Below are positions 38,121-48,800 of a stretch of 64,000 bases of DNA, piece by piece. Made by a program: the position numbers and the translations under genes. The stretch's first letter is position 1; each line of letters begins with the position of its first letter. The stretch comes from Onchocerca volvulus (lineage: Eukaryota > Nematoda > Chromadorea > Rhabditida > Onchocercidae). The notes beneath the pieces were generated by a model that was not told where the DNA came from, ran no database searches, and was given only the letters and a program-made list of their open reading frames with translations. Location of the stretch: positions 17,957,753-18,021,752 of the forward strand of contig HG738138.1 in NCBI GenBank assembly GCA_000499405.2, written 5' to 3'.

Positions 38121-40347
38121 AATGAAAACTTTAAATGACACAAAAGTATCTAAATTAGGAAAATGTGCTTCTGCAACAAACGATGCCCTTTGCACAGCAG
38201 AGGAGTTCCTTTCTAGTCCACGATATCAATGGCCGTGGTATCTTATCAGCGCATAATATAGGCTAAAATAATTAAAAACTTGAAATTCCAAACAACGGTA
38301 GCTTTTAGAGAAATATATTTTGGCGAGGAAAATTAAATCGAAAATTTTTAGAAATCATTATTTATTCCTACAAAAAAGATTAAGCTGTCCATCTCATTCT
38401 TGCCAATTTTATTAATTTTCATGTACGTTGAAATTACTTGTTATATAAACAGTAAGAAACAAGAAAAAAGAAGTTTGCATGAAAAATTGAATGAAGAAAG
38501 AATTTGTTCTTGCTTGCAAAACTTCTGAAGCAGGGCTCTTTATTGTAAGTGTAAAATTATGATGTTCAGATTATAGGAAAATCAGTCATCGACTGCTTTC
38601 CCATTTCTTTAAATCAGTAGTGAAAAAGCTCAGATCAAATTCTCATTGCTTCCGAATCAATGATAGGAGATGCCACAGTTCCCAGCCGCCAAAAGGTAAT
38701 CTCTGCAATAGGTAATCTTGTAGAAGTCTTATTTGTATCCTTATAAACAGGAATTGAGAAACATCTCAAAAAACCCATGCGACTTCATGAAAAAATTAAG
38801 TTTGAAATACGAAACATTTAATCATGTGTTATTTTGAATTAATGGGATGAAAAATGAATTATTAGGTGGAGGAATTGTTGCGTAATAAATCCAACTAAAC
38901 GGCCTATACAGTACGTAATACGAGAAAGATTCTGCCTTTGGCCATTGATTTTTTTTTTTTTTCCTATTCTTCGCATTTTCCTATCTTGGCATAATTACCA
39001 TTGATCATTTATTCCCTGATCATCTTCCTACTGTCTCAGGCAGAGAATAAATGTGACGCATTCTTATGTTTGCTTTCTTGTTTGATTCTCAGTCAATTAG
39101 CTACAGGGACTTGCAGAAAATATTATTTTTGAAAAAATCAGTTCTACTTTAATGGAACAATTATTTAAAAAATTGACAAAAATGAAAATTTCGTAGATTT
39201 TTAGACAATGGCTTTTAAAATATGATGAGAATAACGGTTGCAAAGTGAAGAAAAAATTAGAAGTTTGTAAATTATGAGTTAGGATCATGGCTCAATTCCC
39301 CAGAACTGTAATTCTTACTGAATTTATGCATCAAAAAAAAAAAATAAATAAAAGACATTAAACAATCTTGGGCATCAATTTGAGCTGAACCAATTTGTAG
39401 ATCAAATCTTCAAAATTTTGCGACTTTTGATTAGTACGCACTCTCGATTTTACTAGAATCATTTGAATTAAGCCATATCATCAATCATTTTCAAATTCAA
39501 AATAACAAATTTTATCTGTTAATTAATGAAAATGTTTGCCGGTACACTAGAGAGAAAGTTGTCCAATTTCCCTTTTTTTCCTCGCGTACTCATTGTCTTT
39601 TTTTTTTGTCGTTTCTACATTTTCCTATAAACTTTCCGATGTTTTGGCAAATTCGTTGCAGTATTTTATGAACTATTCATCAAAATGTTGAAAGCAAATA
39701 GTACAAGTGCTAGAAGTGCCACTGCCAAAAAAAAAAAATTAACCTTTTAGATTTAGGTTTTTTGAATTTTATAAAATCAGCCAAGTGCAAGCTAAAATTA
39801 TAAAATCATTTTTGCAATTAATAGCAATTTGCATGTGCTTTTGTGCGCTTTCACATCGAATTGATTGCTTTTTCAGGCAGTTTTTTTCATTAACCTTTGA
39901 GTAATAGTTATTATTCAGTTTTCCTGAGTAATAATTCTTACTAAAATTGACGAAATTCATCTTATAAGAAAGTGCTAAATGAAAAAACGATTACTAACAT
40001 AAATACTTCTCTGTAAAATTAACATACTACATCAAAAGCCCTTTTTCCCGATGTATCTGCCTAAGAATACGGGCCTGAACTATTGGGACATACTTAGTCT
40101 TCAATAGATCCAAAAAGGAATTCTATTTTCTTTTTTTTTTTTTTTTTTGAAAAAGTGAAACAGTTATCAAAATTGGTTGAAGTATTTTCCATCAACCTTA
40201 AATAATTGTACAATTAGACGGATGCAACCAGAATTTTTTGAAGAGGACATCATGACGTATTATATTAATAGTCACTTTAATCAGTTCTTATTTCAAGTTT
40301 TTTGTACCCTTCTCCGAAATATTAATCAATGTAAAGCTTATTTGATA

Positions 40348-40475
40348 AAGCATCACATGTATGTGCATTGATACTTTTAAAAAGGATGAGAAAAGCTCCG
40401 ATAATATTTGAAAACTTGATAATATCACAAACATACAAATATCATTAGTGCTACACATATAAATTTTCATATTTT
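40348..40475 (+). repeat. Flanking direct repeat, left copy
   Basis: About 125 bp from AAGCATCACATGTATG to the ACACATA..AATTTTCA block, nearly identical to 42613-42737. It ends within a few bases of the point where the annexin-bearing duplicated block begins (about 40481). Confidence 0.9.
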
Positions 40476-40480
40476 TAGCC

Positions 40481-41530
40481 TTCCTCATTTAATTAAATGT
40501 TAAGCAATTATAGAAAATTTGAGTTTGGTAAATGCTCCCCTGCGTTATCATCTGATTACTTGCTCGGCATCCACAATCTTCATAATTTAAATGATAAACT
40601 TAAGTATGACCAACATAGACCGTTTCAGAACAATTTGGATATCGCTGCTGATCAATAGTAGTAAGTAGTATGGGTTGGTTTATATCCTTTTAAATTTTAA
40701 AATTCATAATTCGCATTCATTTTTGAAATCAAGCGGGTTCGGTTATCAGAGACATTTAGTGCTTGTTTCTTATTATTTCCATCATAGCGGTAATGAATTG
40801 TAATTAGCGTTTTTAGAATTGACAAAAAGGATAAATTTATGCACAAGGCTTCGAGAATTGTTAAGATTTGACAGGAATTTTCAGACGTTAATGGATGATT
40901 TAAAAAATGAACTTGGTGGATTCTTCTTGGACACTGTTTTAGCTCTATTTATTCCTGCACATGTTTATTTGGCCACTTTGCTTCATCAGTCACTCTATGT
41001 ATGCTACAAAGAATCACAGTTTTATAAAACTTTCAACTAAGTTTTTCTGACTGAAGATTATATCTCTGACTTTTCTTAGAAACCACAAGTAGCAAAATTG
41101 GAGTGGCAAAATTTTTAGATTTCAGAACTATAAATTGAATCGTGCTATTGCAGTGGAAATTGCTTGTACGCGAACAACAACGGTACGTGCTTATATTTCT
41201 TAAAAAAATAGTCGATATCATCGCAAATTAGGAGATCACTGAAATTTCCAGAAAATATATAACGCTTAGACATTCGCCAGAAATAATAATATCTCATGAG
41301 ATCTTGGGAATATCACTCATGTTTTTTAGGATGGAATGCTAAAAAACCATTCTGAGGAAATGAATTGAAAAACTAAGATAGAAAAACTAAAACTGATTTT
41401 TCATAGTTAAACTTGCAACAATGTAACCTGAAGTTAAAAAATTACCAAGTTTATTTCTCGGAAAGAATTACTAATATTGCTATTGTTTGTCATACTAAAT
41501 TATGATTTGTTTTTGCTTCCTAATTTTCAG
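40481..41530 (+). repeat. Duplicated annexin block, copy 1
   Basis: Collinear with 62942-64000 in the same orientation, with very high identity by eye (scattered substitutions, a few small indels). The left breakpoint lies about 14 bp inside the annexin intron that starts at 62929. The right limit is unknown because the partner runs off the window. Confidence 0.95.
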
Positions 41531-41815
41531 CAAATGAAAGCGATCAAAAATGCATATCAGACAACATTCTGCAATACTCTAGAGCAAGATATAAAGGTAA
41601 AGGTGATCAATTCCATCAAAATTGGGACATTCATCTATAAGACTATTTCTCAGACTTGATACTGAATCACCTTATATAATTTCTATTATTTGATGCATTT
41701 CCAGTTAGATGGGATGTTTGGTGCATTGCTTCATTTGTTGCTTTGTTCGCCACGTGATGAGCAAATCAATGAAACTGATACGTCGATAGAAAAACACATC
41801 AATCTCATCGTAAAG
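40885..41815 (+). pseudogene. Truncated annexin copy
   Basis: Four annexin exons with intact splice sites and phase: 40885-40998 (TLMDDLKNELGGFFLDTVLA), 41126-41182 (AIAVEIACTRTTT), 41531-41596 (QMKAIKNAYQTTF) and 41705-41815 (FGALLHLLLCSPRDE). They cover the second half of one annexin repeat and most of the next. The N-terminal exon and the first half of repeat 1, present in the gene at 62-63 kb, are absent because the duplication starts inside the intron just after them. No clear further annexin exon was found before the right flanking repeat at 42.6 kb. Without a start exon it is probably a non-functional fragment, though the retained exons carry no stop or frameshift. It may instead be captured by an unknown 5' exon. 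Confidence 0.75.
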
Positions 41816-41908
41816 GTAATTATTGGGTGTAAGTGTGAATCATTTATATAAATAAAAATATAAGTCACTGTTGCTGTTTTTTGGCACATAACTTTGCTAT
41901 CTCTTCCC

Positions 41909-41999
41909 GATTGCTTTCAAATTTTGACCCAAAGTTGCATTAAAATTGGGACGTGTTTTTATCTAGATATATCTACTTTTTTTTTTTCATCTGTCACAC
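41909..41999 (+). repeat. Dispersed repeat fragment, copy 1
   Basis: Similar to 43218-43322: GATTGCTTT.AAAT.TTGAC, then GTTG, then a TATA-rich segment, a run of T and a GTCAC end. Related 45-bp motifs recur at about 42.05 and 44.2-44.4 kb. A degenerate non-autonomous transposon family is likely. Confidence 0.45.
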
Positions 42000-42612
42000 C
42001 TGTTACAGGTAAGAGTAATGAATAGACACCGATTGGTCCGAGATTTTCATGCAACATTGCATTCAAATTTATTTTCATACAAGTTGCGTTCGAATAGGCG
42101 CGTAACCGATTTCAAATTTTTGTATATGTAAGATCCACTCTAAGCTTTTTGTTCATTTCTTGAATTGTGAAGTAGGTGAGCGGACTGAATTTCATTAATG
42201 ACACATTCAACACGTCACATCCAAATCAAATTCTACATTGTTCTGCAAAAATATTGACCGCTTGCTCTCCTTCATTTTCAACAGAGTTATGAGAGAAATA
42301 TAAGTCGCATATGGCTAAAGATATTCTTCATCGAATATGCAAGGAAAATTCAAATATTAACGTGGGTTTCATAGCAGAAGTCTACAATGAAGCGTTGATA
42401 ATGATTGAAGATTTGTGCTTACAAATCGCTAAGTTCTCAATCACTTGAGAATACCATCACCGAATCGAGCCGTTGCTGCTTCGTTCGATGTAGAATTGCG
42501 TCACGAACAAAATTACAACACAGCTGTTCTTTTGTCATATGTGCAATCAAATTTTCTTAAGCTAACGTTTGAGTAAAAAGGCACTCACGATCAAATAATG
42601 CAAACTATCAAT

Positions 42613-42737
42613 AAGCATCACATGTATGCGCATTGATACTTTTAAAAAGGATGAGAAAAGCTTCGGTAATATTTGAAAACTTGATAATATCACAAACATA
42701 TCAATATCATTAGTGCTACACATAAATTTTCAGAATA
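42613..42737 (+). repeat. Flanking direct repeat, right copy
   Basis: Partner of 40348-40475, same orientation, a few substitutions and small gaps. Together the two bracket the truncated annexin segment. Confidence 0.9.
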
Positions 42738-43035
42738 GTAACTTGCCTCATAATTTTTCATGTGAAAATGATTATGAAGTGTTCTAAGAGTAAAAAAACT
42801 TTAGCAACCAAAAAAAATACTACAAAGTATTTTTAATCAGTGGAAAATGCAGAAAATTTAAAGAAAAAAATCAAATTTACATTTACTGGACAAAGCATGT
42901 CATAGGTCAAATGATAAGAGTTTAGCTGCGTAATATGCATAGATAAATCCAATGCTTTATACTCTAAACGAATTTCCCAGTGATAAAACAGACTATGCCT
43001 TTGAATTCTATCCATATCTTCTCATCTAATAAATG

Positions 43036-43048
43036 AGGTCAAAGGTCG
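43036..43048 (+). promoter_or_regulatory. DR1-type nuclear-receptor element
   Basis: AGGTCA-A-AGGTCG, identical to 24894-24906. It lies inside repeat-rich DNA, so it may simply travel with a repeat. Confidence 0.25.
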
Positions 43049-43217
43049 AACAGCCTCATCTAATGGACAAAATCACAAAGAAATAGAGACAAATGTTCCA
43101 TTAATTCTGCCTGACATATTTTTCTCTTCATCTACATCATTTTGAGGGACTAAACTTCATAAATTATCATATTTAGATAAAATAAAAATGTAGATGTTCG
43201 TTGTTATTAACACAAGT

Positions 43218-43322
43218 TGCAAGTTCTTCACCAATTGCTTTGAAATATTGACACAGCGTTGAACGGATTCGAATGAACGCATGCCTCTATATAAATATAC
43301 GTGCTTTTTTTTTACCGGTCAC
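43218..43322 (+). repeat. Dispersed repeat fragment, copy 2
   Basis: Diverged relative of 41909-41999, ending in a T run and GGTCAC. It is followed by a ~170-nt pyrimidine-rich tract (about 43320-43490). Confidence 0.45.
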
Positions 43323-43576
43323 TTTTTTTGATCATATTTCTGTCTCCCTCTCTCCTACCCTTCCCTCCTTCATTGTTTTTCCATTTTGCAACTTTTCTGC
43401 TCTTATTTTTGTTTTTATTACTTTCCTCCTTTTTATCTTCGTTTATCTTTTTATTCCCTTCTTGCACATTATTCTCTGGATTTTTCGTGATGAAAAGGTA
43501 CAAGATGTTGGCGAAGTCACAGGATGCAAGCATGGTAAACAAGGTTAAACAACGCGATCCCTTTGAAGCCTAAATA

Positions 43577-44011
43577 TGTCACATAGCGTCATGACAATTG
43601 CTAAAGGTCAAGTGGCGCGACATAGTTTCAAAGGGATGACAAACATATTTACCGCCAGAACATTCCAATTCATGGATAAACAAAGTGAGGCCAACTAGTC
43701 AAAAGGCGACGCGATGAAGATCGGAGGAGGAGCCCCAAAAGGACTAAAAATGACAAGATTTGAAGCTGAGTTCAAGTTCAAGTTCGAGGTTCTTGCATAA
43801 AAACAGCAATAGCAACAGTTTTGGAATTCAAAGGGACAGGCAATAGCAACAATCCGACAGTTCAGTTGAGCAGTATTCATACGAGCGACAAAGGAAGGAA
43901 ATAACTCAGTGATCAATTTGACTGGATATTTTCTGATAGTTGTTTGTTACGAAAAATTGCTCATCCATCAATCAATAAAACTTCAAGAGAATTCGTCTCT
44001 GTCCCACAAGA
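43577..44011. mobile_element. LTR-like dispersed repeat, copy 2
   Basis: Related to 21029-21690, with the clearest similarity at 43685-44010. It starts at TGTCACATAG and carries CAATAAAACTTC near its end, in the position where an LTR would hold a polyadenylation signal. No coding region. It could also be another class of interspersed repeat. Confidence 0.5.
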
Positions 44012-44180
44012 CTTTTCCGATTCCTATTGCTGATCTAGCCGAGTCAGACTAGCTGGAGCAAGAAGAAGCAATCTCCAATCCAATTAGATTACAATCCAAA
44101 TTACAATTCTGTCGAATTTTTTTTCCCCAACATTTTCCACTAAATTAGATTGAGCTACACCAACGCATCGGCATCAAAAG

Positions 44181-44510
44181 TATATAAAAACATGCTTGTA
44201 TTCGAATGGAACGTTGTGTCAAAATTTTAAACCATTCGATAAGAACTTCCGGAGACTTAAGATTTTGAACAAACGAGCATTTACATCGTTGTTTATTTTC
44301 ACACAAACATTTGGAGTTCTCATGGATTAATTTAAAATTTTGATACAACGTTGCATTCGATTAGACGCGTGTTTTTATATAAATGAGGCGCTTGTTTAAG
44401 AACTTTCGAAGATTTAAGATTTTGAACAAAAGAACATTTACACTTTTATTTCTTACATACTAGCTGGACCCGACTACGCGTTGTCACGTGTGGTTGCGTC
44501 CAGCTATTTT
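44181..44510. repeat. Compound inverted/direct repeat with palindromic end
   Basis: 44184-44229 and 44334-44379 are inverted copies of a ~45-bp unit (AAAATTTTGA.ACAACGTT ... GTTTTTATA). 44236-44290 and 44399-44455 are direct copies of a second unit (AAGAACTT.CG.AGA.TTAAG). The block ends with TAGCTGGAC ... GTCCAGCTA (44462-44508), a 9-bp palindrome enclosing GACTACGCGTTGTCACG. Similar GGACCCG..ACGCGTTG words occur at the ends of invertebrate dispersed repeats, as I recall. Confidence 0.55.
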
Positions 44511-45842
44511 TAGATATAATAATCAAAAAATGAAAAATGGTTCAACTTTACCACCGCTTCCTTCTTCGACTTCATCCTTGAATAAAAGCTTTTTAGCACT
44601 ATTAAATCTTAAATAATACAAATCATTTATATGTCCTTTTATTATTTTAAATTATGGGAAAAATAAGAATTTGAAAGGATGAAACATCGATTAAATAAGA
44701 AAAAAAATTAATGTAAGGATGAAGATAAAATTTGAATAGAATGGCATTTTATAAAAGATGGCATCCAGCGAATGGAAAGGTTAAGTCTACTTGAATCATT
44801 TTATTTGTGCTTAATAGAAAAGTAATTTAGCTCGCAAATGAAAGTAAAATAGTGGATTACAATCATTTTTTGTAAAAATGAAAACCAGAATCTTAATAAT
44901 AATATATATATTACAGGTGCATTGTTTTGAATCACCATTATTTTTCGTTTCCAATTTTGAATACTTCTGAATTATAATTTAAGTCTTTGGTTGTTTCATT
45001 TCGCATCTGAGGACTTCGTTTCAAAATCTATATGTAGATGTTTTTACATATTTTAGGCATTACTCAACTGAAATTTCTAATTCTTTGATTCCAATAAATT
45101 AAAGTTAATTTATTTCAACTTCGAATTCGAATGATAAAATGCCTTCGATTTCCAATGATTGGAAATAAGGTAAAGAAGCAGAGAAGTGGTTTAATGTGAC
45201 ATAAATTGAGGCTTAATCATAAAGTATTAATTCCCCCGATTTTCAAATTCAAATTGCAGGCGCGCTGAAATGATAGTGCTGCAACATGTGACTTTATAGG
45301 TTCTGTGCAGAATTTTGGATTTGTTTGAAATTTCGCTAGGCGCTTTTTGCGGGGTTGTGTTGTTGTTTCTTTAGTCAATTTATTTGGAAGTTTGATTAAG
45401 TCTGTTTACTTTAAGATTTCATTATTAACATGGGGCTTTTCTCAGCGGGCAGAAACGGCTTGCAACTTTCCAGAAATTACTTAATGATTATTGATTGAAA
45501 TTGTCGCTCTCCACGGAGCAAGTTTAAATCGATAATCACCTCGTTCCTTGTAAAATGATTCGACAAGAATCTTAAGATATTTTGTATTTATTAATGGGTC
45601 ATTTGAACGAGAAAAGTGAGGATTCGTCAGTTTCACGAAGTATTCCAGTCCGGCTAATTTGCGTGGGAAGACATGATTGTATTTCCTGAACTTGATATCT
45701 TACATTAAATTCTGGATTTTCATCATAGAAATTAAGAAGGAAACATATCTAATTATTAGTTATCGTTCCTTTTTAATATCGTCGCCAAAACTAATTAATT
45801 GATAAGGAATGAAAAGTATCCTAATTTAAATCATTTATAGAC
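44511..45842. other. Upstream region of the MYT1 gene
   Basis: 1.3 kb without exons or recognised repeats, presumably holding the MYT1 promoter. No clear TATA or initiator could be assigned. A trans-splice acceptor may exist just before the ATG (ATTTATAGAC). Confidence 0.4.
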
Positions 45843-48800
45843 ATGTCATTCAATCAAAAACTAACCGATGTTCAAACTAGTCAACAGCAGCAGCTCAACA
45901 TAAGTATTCCGGTTAAGGATGAACAGGAAATGCCAATGCATCGAATTTATGAGGATGCAGCGAAAATAGAAAATGAAGATAAACATAAGCGAACGCCTGA
46001 CAACTCGATTATAGGCACAAGAATTGTTCAAATACTTAATTCAGTCCACAAGAAACCGGTAATGCAGTTTCTAGTTCAAAAATATTCAGCTTCTTACGAT
46101 CGACAAATATTTTTAGGGAATACTTGGGTTAGAAGTGAATAGAATTCCGAGATATATTTAATAAGTTTTCATAAAATCATTTGAAAAATACTTGCCAACC
46201 AGTGATCATTGTATTGTATTTGTATCTAACGTACTATACCGTAAAGTAAAGTGAATGAAACTATGACTTTTTTAAAATGTATGGTTCATCATTACTTAAG
46301 CAATAGCTGATTTTCATAATGCATATTATCCTCTATGAATATCCATAATTCGATATGTCAGTTTTTTAATTTTTATCTGATTTTTAAGGCAACTCCTGAT
46401 TACACCAGAGTATCACATTATCGTGAATGTCAGCAGGCTTCTTGCCGTTCACTGCGCTTGGCGAATAAAGAGCCTCCAAGAGGCCCTTTTTTTATAAGTT
46501 TTAAAAAGAAGCCAGGTTGTGTTTATTTTTTGATTAATACTAATTCCTTTATTAAGAGGGAAAAAAGTTCATATATATCCAGCTGTAATTATCCTTGGAG
46601 TAACTACATGTGCTTCATATTTTGGGTTGATAGGTATATTACTTTTTATTCCAATAATAGCGATTATTAATGTATCAATAAGATATGCAATAGATGTATA
46701 TCTTCAAAATGAGTTTTATAAGGGTGGTTAGCAGATTTTTTATATAACTTATGATAATGAAAAAGATGGACCTTAAAATATTATTTGTACATGACAAGAA
46801 TAAGCAAATTTTAACACAAAACTCACTGTCAGAGGTGTAGGATTATGTTTAGTATGCAAATATTAATCGATCATTCACAAATTTAACGATTTTTAAGTGC
46901 TTGAAAAATCAGAGAAGTAGAAAGCATTAGCACTCAGTTGTTTTTGAGTCTTAAGCATTAAGCATTATTAGAATTCTTTGCATAAAGAATATTTATAGTG
47001 AATATTCATAGTGTAGAAATATATTACAGCTAATTAGTTGCTCCAGATTAAATTAATTTTGCTGTTTACAGTAAAAAAAAAGAAGTAAATATTAGCTTTC
47101 GAACATTAATTATTCATCTTTTGAACATGTGTTTTCATTAAAGGAAATTGAATGAATGAATAATTCCTATTCTCTATATTTAATTTCCAAAACTAATTCT
47201 TATGCTAATGCTTTTTGCTTCTCTGATTTATCAATTAGACTAGAGGCTAGAAAAAGTAGATCAATAAACAAGCATGAATTCGTAATTGAAATACAGTATT
47301 TTCTTACAGTAATGATCGAAACAAATTACTATAATGAAAGGTGTCATATGAGTTTCTTCGACCAATCTTTCTCAAATAAACGATGTATCGGAAAAGGTTC
47401 ATTTGGTGAGGTAAAGACAAATTTGTTTTGATAGTAATAAATTTGCTTCCTGAAAAAGTGTCGGTTTGGAAATGAAAGCTAATTTTTTAGATCATTTTAT
47501 TTAAAGAAAGGCAAATAACGGTAGTCTTATGAGTTATATTCTTAAGACAAAAGTTAAAGAATACTCGAAATGAGTGATTAAAACGTAGTGCTTGCGCTCA
47601 GAACAACACAGTATGCATTTTTTTTTTTTTTTTGTTAGATTTTGCTTTTAATGATTTAATTCATTGATAATCTTTTTTACAGAATTGCAGAAATTGCGAA
47701 ATAATAAGTTGGCGCAATATTTCCAACAGATTATTTTGATTTGCAAAAATTTTTGCAGGTTTTCAAAGCATTCAGCAAAGATGATAAGCGTTGGTATGCT
47801 GTTAAAATTTCCATAGAACCATTCCGAAGCTCATCAGATCGTGACATTAAGTTGAAAGAAGTTCAGAAACATGAATTACTTCCGAAACATCCAAATCTTA
47901 TTTCATATGTACGAGCATGGGAAGAATATGGTTTTTTATATATACAAACGGAATTGTGTCAATGCAGGTGCAATTTTTTTCGAAGGAAAATTGATGTTGA
48001 GAGTGAAATTTAAGACTAACAAGAAATGGTAAGATTCAAATGTCATAAAATTATTTTTAGCCTACTGGATTATAAGATGAAAGTAGGGACTATTGCCGAG
48101 AAAGATTTGTGGCTTTTTTTCGGGGACATTGCACAGGTATGCCATTTAGATATAAATGAATAGTTTATGCTGTCTTGATTTCTAATTATGAATCGCTTTC
48201 TTTAGTTTGTTCTTATCGTTTCACATACAAAAAAAAAAAAAAAGAAAAAAAAAACAATTGTATTGAAAGCTTAACAGCTTGGTGAGTTTTTTTTTGGTAC
48301 CTAAAATTTTCAAATTATCTTTAGTAATTATTGAAAATTTATTTTCTTAGGGAGTGTGCTACTTGCACAGTCAAGAACTTCTTCATCTGGATATTAAACC
48401 GCAGAATGTTTTGATTTCTTTTGATGGAATTTGTAAACTTGGTGATTTCTCACTAATTATTGATTTGCAAAAGGTTTGCTTTTGGTTTTCTTTGTTTAAA
48501 ATCTGACATATTGTATTAAATTTTTGGTCGATCCGGTAACTTCAGCTTGCATTTAAGGATTCGAGAGAGGACGAAGGTGATGGAAAATATCTGGCACCTG
48601 AAGTTTTACAGAATGGAGCTCGTAAACCAAGTGACATATTTTCGCTTGGGATGACAATGATTGACATTTGCACTGATCTCGAATTGCCCAGCAGAGGAGA
48701 TCTTTGGCAGGGATTTCGATGCAAAAAAATTTATCACGAATTTATCAAAGGCGCGAATTCTCCTTCTCTTTTCTATTTTCTAAATAGTTTAATTTTTTCT

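Larger units (their letters stand above)
33300..40347. other. Gene-poor region
   Basis: About 7 kb, A/T-rich, with no multi-exon gene found on either strand. It contains one dispersed repeat copy (34.7 kb) and two short signal-peptide-like frames (36.6 kb minus, 38.0 kb plus), listed separately. A search for the missing 5' half of the annexin copy at 40.9 kb found nothing here. Confidence 0.45.

Noticed and set aside
42300..42450. Possible further annexin exon after the truncated copy (AEVYNEALIMIEDLC)
   Set aside because: Loose resemblance only; no convincing acceptor in the needed phase.
43273..43573. Overlapping open frames of ~90 codons on both strands
   Set aside because: By-products of a long pyrimidine-rich tract.
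46516..46670. Extension of MYT1 exon 2 as an open frame through the insert
   Set aside because: The frame is open by chance over the Wolbachia-like DNA; phase to the next exon requires the donor at 46516.
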